Origin: an uncultured Asticcacaulis sp.
GTDB taxonomy: Bacteria > Pseudomonadota > Alphaproteobacteria > Caulobacterales > Caulobacteraceae
DNA: 7,747 bases
Direction of reading: 5' to 3'
Assembly (NCBI GenBank): GCA_946480525.1
Contig: CAMLLA010000196.1
Location: forward strand, 1-7,747
The notes beneath the pieces were generated by a model that was not told the DNA's origin, ran no database searches, and saw only the letters and a list, made by a program, of their open reading frames with translations. The position numbers and the translations under genes were made by a program. The stretch's first letter is position 1, and each line of letters opens with the position of its first letter. Positions 6,676 to 7,747 of the stretch are shown here, one piece after another.

Positions 6676-6693
6676 GAATCAGCATCCTGATTC
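6676..6693. repeat. 7-base inverted repeat in the leader of the diguanylate cyclase gene
   Basis: GAATCAG (6676-6682) and CTGATTC (6687-6693) are perfect reverse complements around a 4-base loop. The element lies in the 108-base gap (6653-6760) between the helicase stop and the cyclase start, 23 bases upstream of the cyclase ATG. No T-run follows on either strand, so it is not a standard terminator. It could be a leader hairpin, a protein site or chance. I saw no convincing promoter or terminator elsewhere in this gap. Confidence 0.35.
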
Positions 6694-6760
6694 GCGTTGT
6701 GACGTCCGCACTCTACTGAAACTTCTCTGACAGGCGGTTAACGCCGCGAATATTTTCCGC

Positions 6761-7747
6761 TCAAGCCTTTACCTGTGTAGGGCGCAGCATGAAGGCCGGG
6801 GTGTGATCACCGAAAGGCGTGCCGGTTTCCTGTTCGCGGTCGGAACGTCTTTGGTTGCCACCGCGTTCCTGATCGCGTTCGGGACGTTTCTGTACGCCAC
6901 GAACGGGTTCAGCTTCACGCTCGGGGGGCTTCTGACCTTTGCCTCGGGCGGGCTTGTCAGCCTTAGACTTCTCAGTCTTGGCAGGGGCTTCGGCGATGTC
7001 CTCGACCGCTACAGCTTCCGGGGGCGCGATCGGCTGGGTAGAGGCCTGCGGGCTGTCTTCCGTACGGCGCGGTTTGCGGTCGCGTCCGCGATCCCTGTCA
7101 CGCTCGCGGCCCCGGTCCTTGTCACGCCCCTTGGCGCCGCCACGCGCGGGCCGTTCACCGCGCGGCGCGTCGTCCAGAGCGGCATAGTCGACGTCAAGGT
7201 CGAGCACAGCCGGCTCTTTCTTGATGAGCTTGATGACCTTGTCGTAGTTTTTTTCGTCGGCGGCCGACAACAAAAGATAGGCTTCGCCTGAGCGGCCGGC
7301 GCGGCCCGTACGCCCAATACGGTGAACGTAATCATCGGCGTGGTGCGGAACGTCGAAGTTGAATACGTGACCGACAGCGGGGATATCGAGGCCGCGAGCG
7401 GCAACGTCGGACGCGACCAATAGTTTCAGCTGGCCACTGCGGAAGGCGTCAAGCGTCTTCATGCGCAGTGCCTGGTCCAGGTCGCCGTGGATCGGAGCAG
7501 CATCGAAGCCATACTTGGCCAACGACTTGGCGACGATGTCGACGTCGGTCTTCTTGTTGCAGAAGACGATGCCGTTGGTGATGTCAAGCGTCGAGAGCAG
7601 GGCGCGCAGGGCGATCCGCTTGGCGCGGACGTCGCGGTGCGGCACCTTCAGCACATATTGCGTGATGTTTTCATTGGTCGAGGCCGGACGCGAGACTTCG
7701 ATACGCACCGGGTTCTTGAGGAACTGGTTGGTCAGGCGTGTGATTTC
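6761..7747 (-). CDS. DEAD-box RNA helicase, C-terminal part (5' end beyond window)
   Basis: The frame is open to the window edge and encodes the last 328 residues of a DEAD-box ATP-dependent RNA helicase of the RhlB/RhlE type, which unwinds structured RNA in ribosome assembly or RNA decay. The fragment begins at EITRLTNQFLKNP and contains the second RecA-like domain: GIVFCNKK (fragment residues 59-66), the APIHGDLDQ block (84-92), ASDVAARGLDIP (112-123) and the HRIGRTGRAGRSG motif (142-154). The DEAD motif itself lies upstream of the window. From about residue 195 there is a long, probably disordered tail, first rich in Arg, Asp, Gly and Lys (about 195-230), then Pro/Glu/Ala/Lys, ending in GDHTPAFMLRP. 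Such tails bind RNA or protein partners. The neighbourhood recalls the Caulobacter degradosome helicase RhlB, but this is from memory and not verified. The GTG at 7708 is internal and not the true start. Confidence 0.93.
   Translation of the reverse strand, partial: EITRLTNQFLKNPVRIEVSRPASTNENITQYVLKVPHRDVRAKRIALRALLSTLDITNGIVFCNKKTDVDIVAKSLAKYGFDAAPIHGDLDQALRMKTLDAFRSGQLKLLVASDVAARGLDIPAVGHVFNFDVPHHADDYVHRIGRTGRAGRSGEAYLLLSAADEKNYDKVIKLIKKEPAVLDLDVDYAALDDAPRGERPARGGAKGRDKDRGRERDRDRGRDRKPRRTEDSPQASTQPIAPPEAVAVEDIAEAPAKTEKSKADKPARGKGQKPPEREAEPVRGVQKRPERDQERGGNQRRSDREQETGTPFGDHTPAFMLRPTQVKA

Noticed and set aside
6721..6760. Possible terminator after the helicase gene (GGCG-N5-CGCC)
   Set aside because: The stem is only 4 bases and no T-run follows on the - strand.
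6803..7291. 162-codon hydrophobic-looking open frame on the + strand opposite the helicase tail
   Set aside because: Apparent hydrophobicity comes from reading charged-residue codons on the opposite strand. The helicase frame carries clear motifs.

Overview
The window looks like chromosomal DNA of an alphaproteobacterium with roughly 60% GC. Caulobacteraceae (Caulobacter, Brevundimonas or Asticcacaulis type) is the most likely family, judging from the protein sequences and from gene order: a suf operon next to a soluble coiled-coil GGDEF protein and a DEAD-box helicase with a charged tail. From memory, and unchecked, Caulobacter crescentus has suf, dgcB and the degradosome helicase rhlB near one another. 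The family assignment is an inference.

Positions 1-4763 (+ strand) hold the distal part of a SUF iron-sulfur cluster assembly operon. In order they are the C-terminal part of sufB, a 90-residue membrane protein of unknown function, sufC, sufD, sufS, a sufT-type DUF59 gene, and sufA. The genes are tightly packed. There are GTGA stop/start overlaps at sufB/unknown and sufC/sufD, an 11-base overlap at sufD/sufS, and gaps of 8, 14 and 2 bases elsewhere, so this is almost certainly one transcript. SufS would release sulfur from cysteine, SufB-SufC-SufD would be the ATP-driven scaffold, SufA would carry clusters to target proteins, and the DUF59 protein would help in maturation. The operon promoter and the start of sufB lie upstream of the window.

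Positions 4767-7747 (- strand) hold three genes transcribed toward the suf operon: the C-terminal part of a DEAD-box RNA helicase, a diguanylate cyclase, and a PlsC-type acyltransferase whose stop codon lies 3 bases from the sufA stop. Two gaps separate these genes. The 80-base gap before the acyltransferase contains a perfect 15-base inverted repeat with a 3-base centre. It covers a plausible promoter and is the most striking non-coding signal here. The 108-base gap before the diguanylate cyclase has only a weak hairpin.

Most of the window is well-known housekeeping content, and I see no clearly new multi-gene system. The items most worth checking are the unknown membrane protein inside the suf operon, the palindrome upstream of the acyltransferase, the unusually short SufD, and changed motifs in the acyltransferase and the diguanylate cyclase. 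No tRNA, rRNA, CRISPR array, insertion sequence or attachment site was seen.
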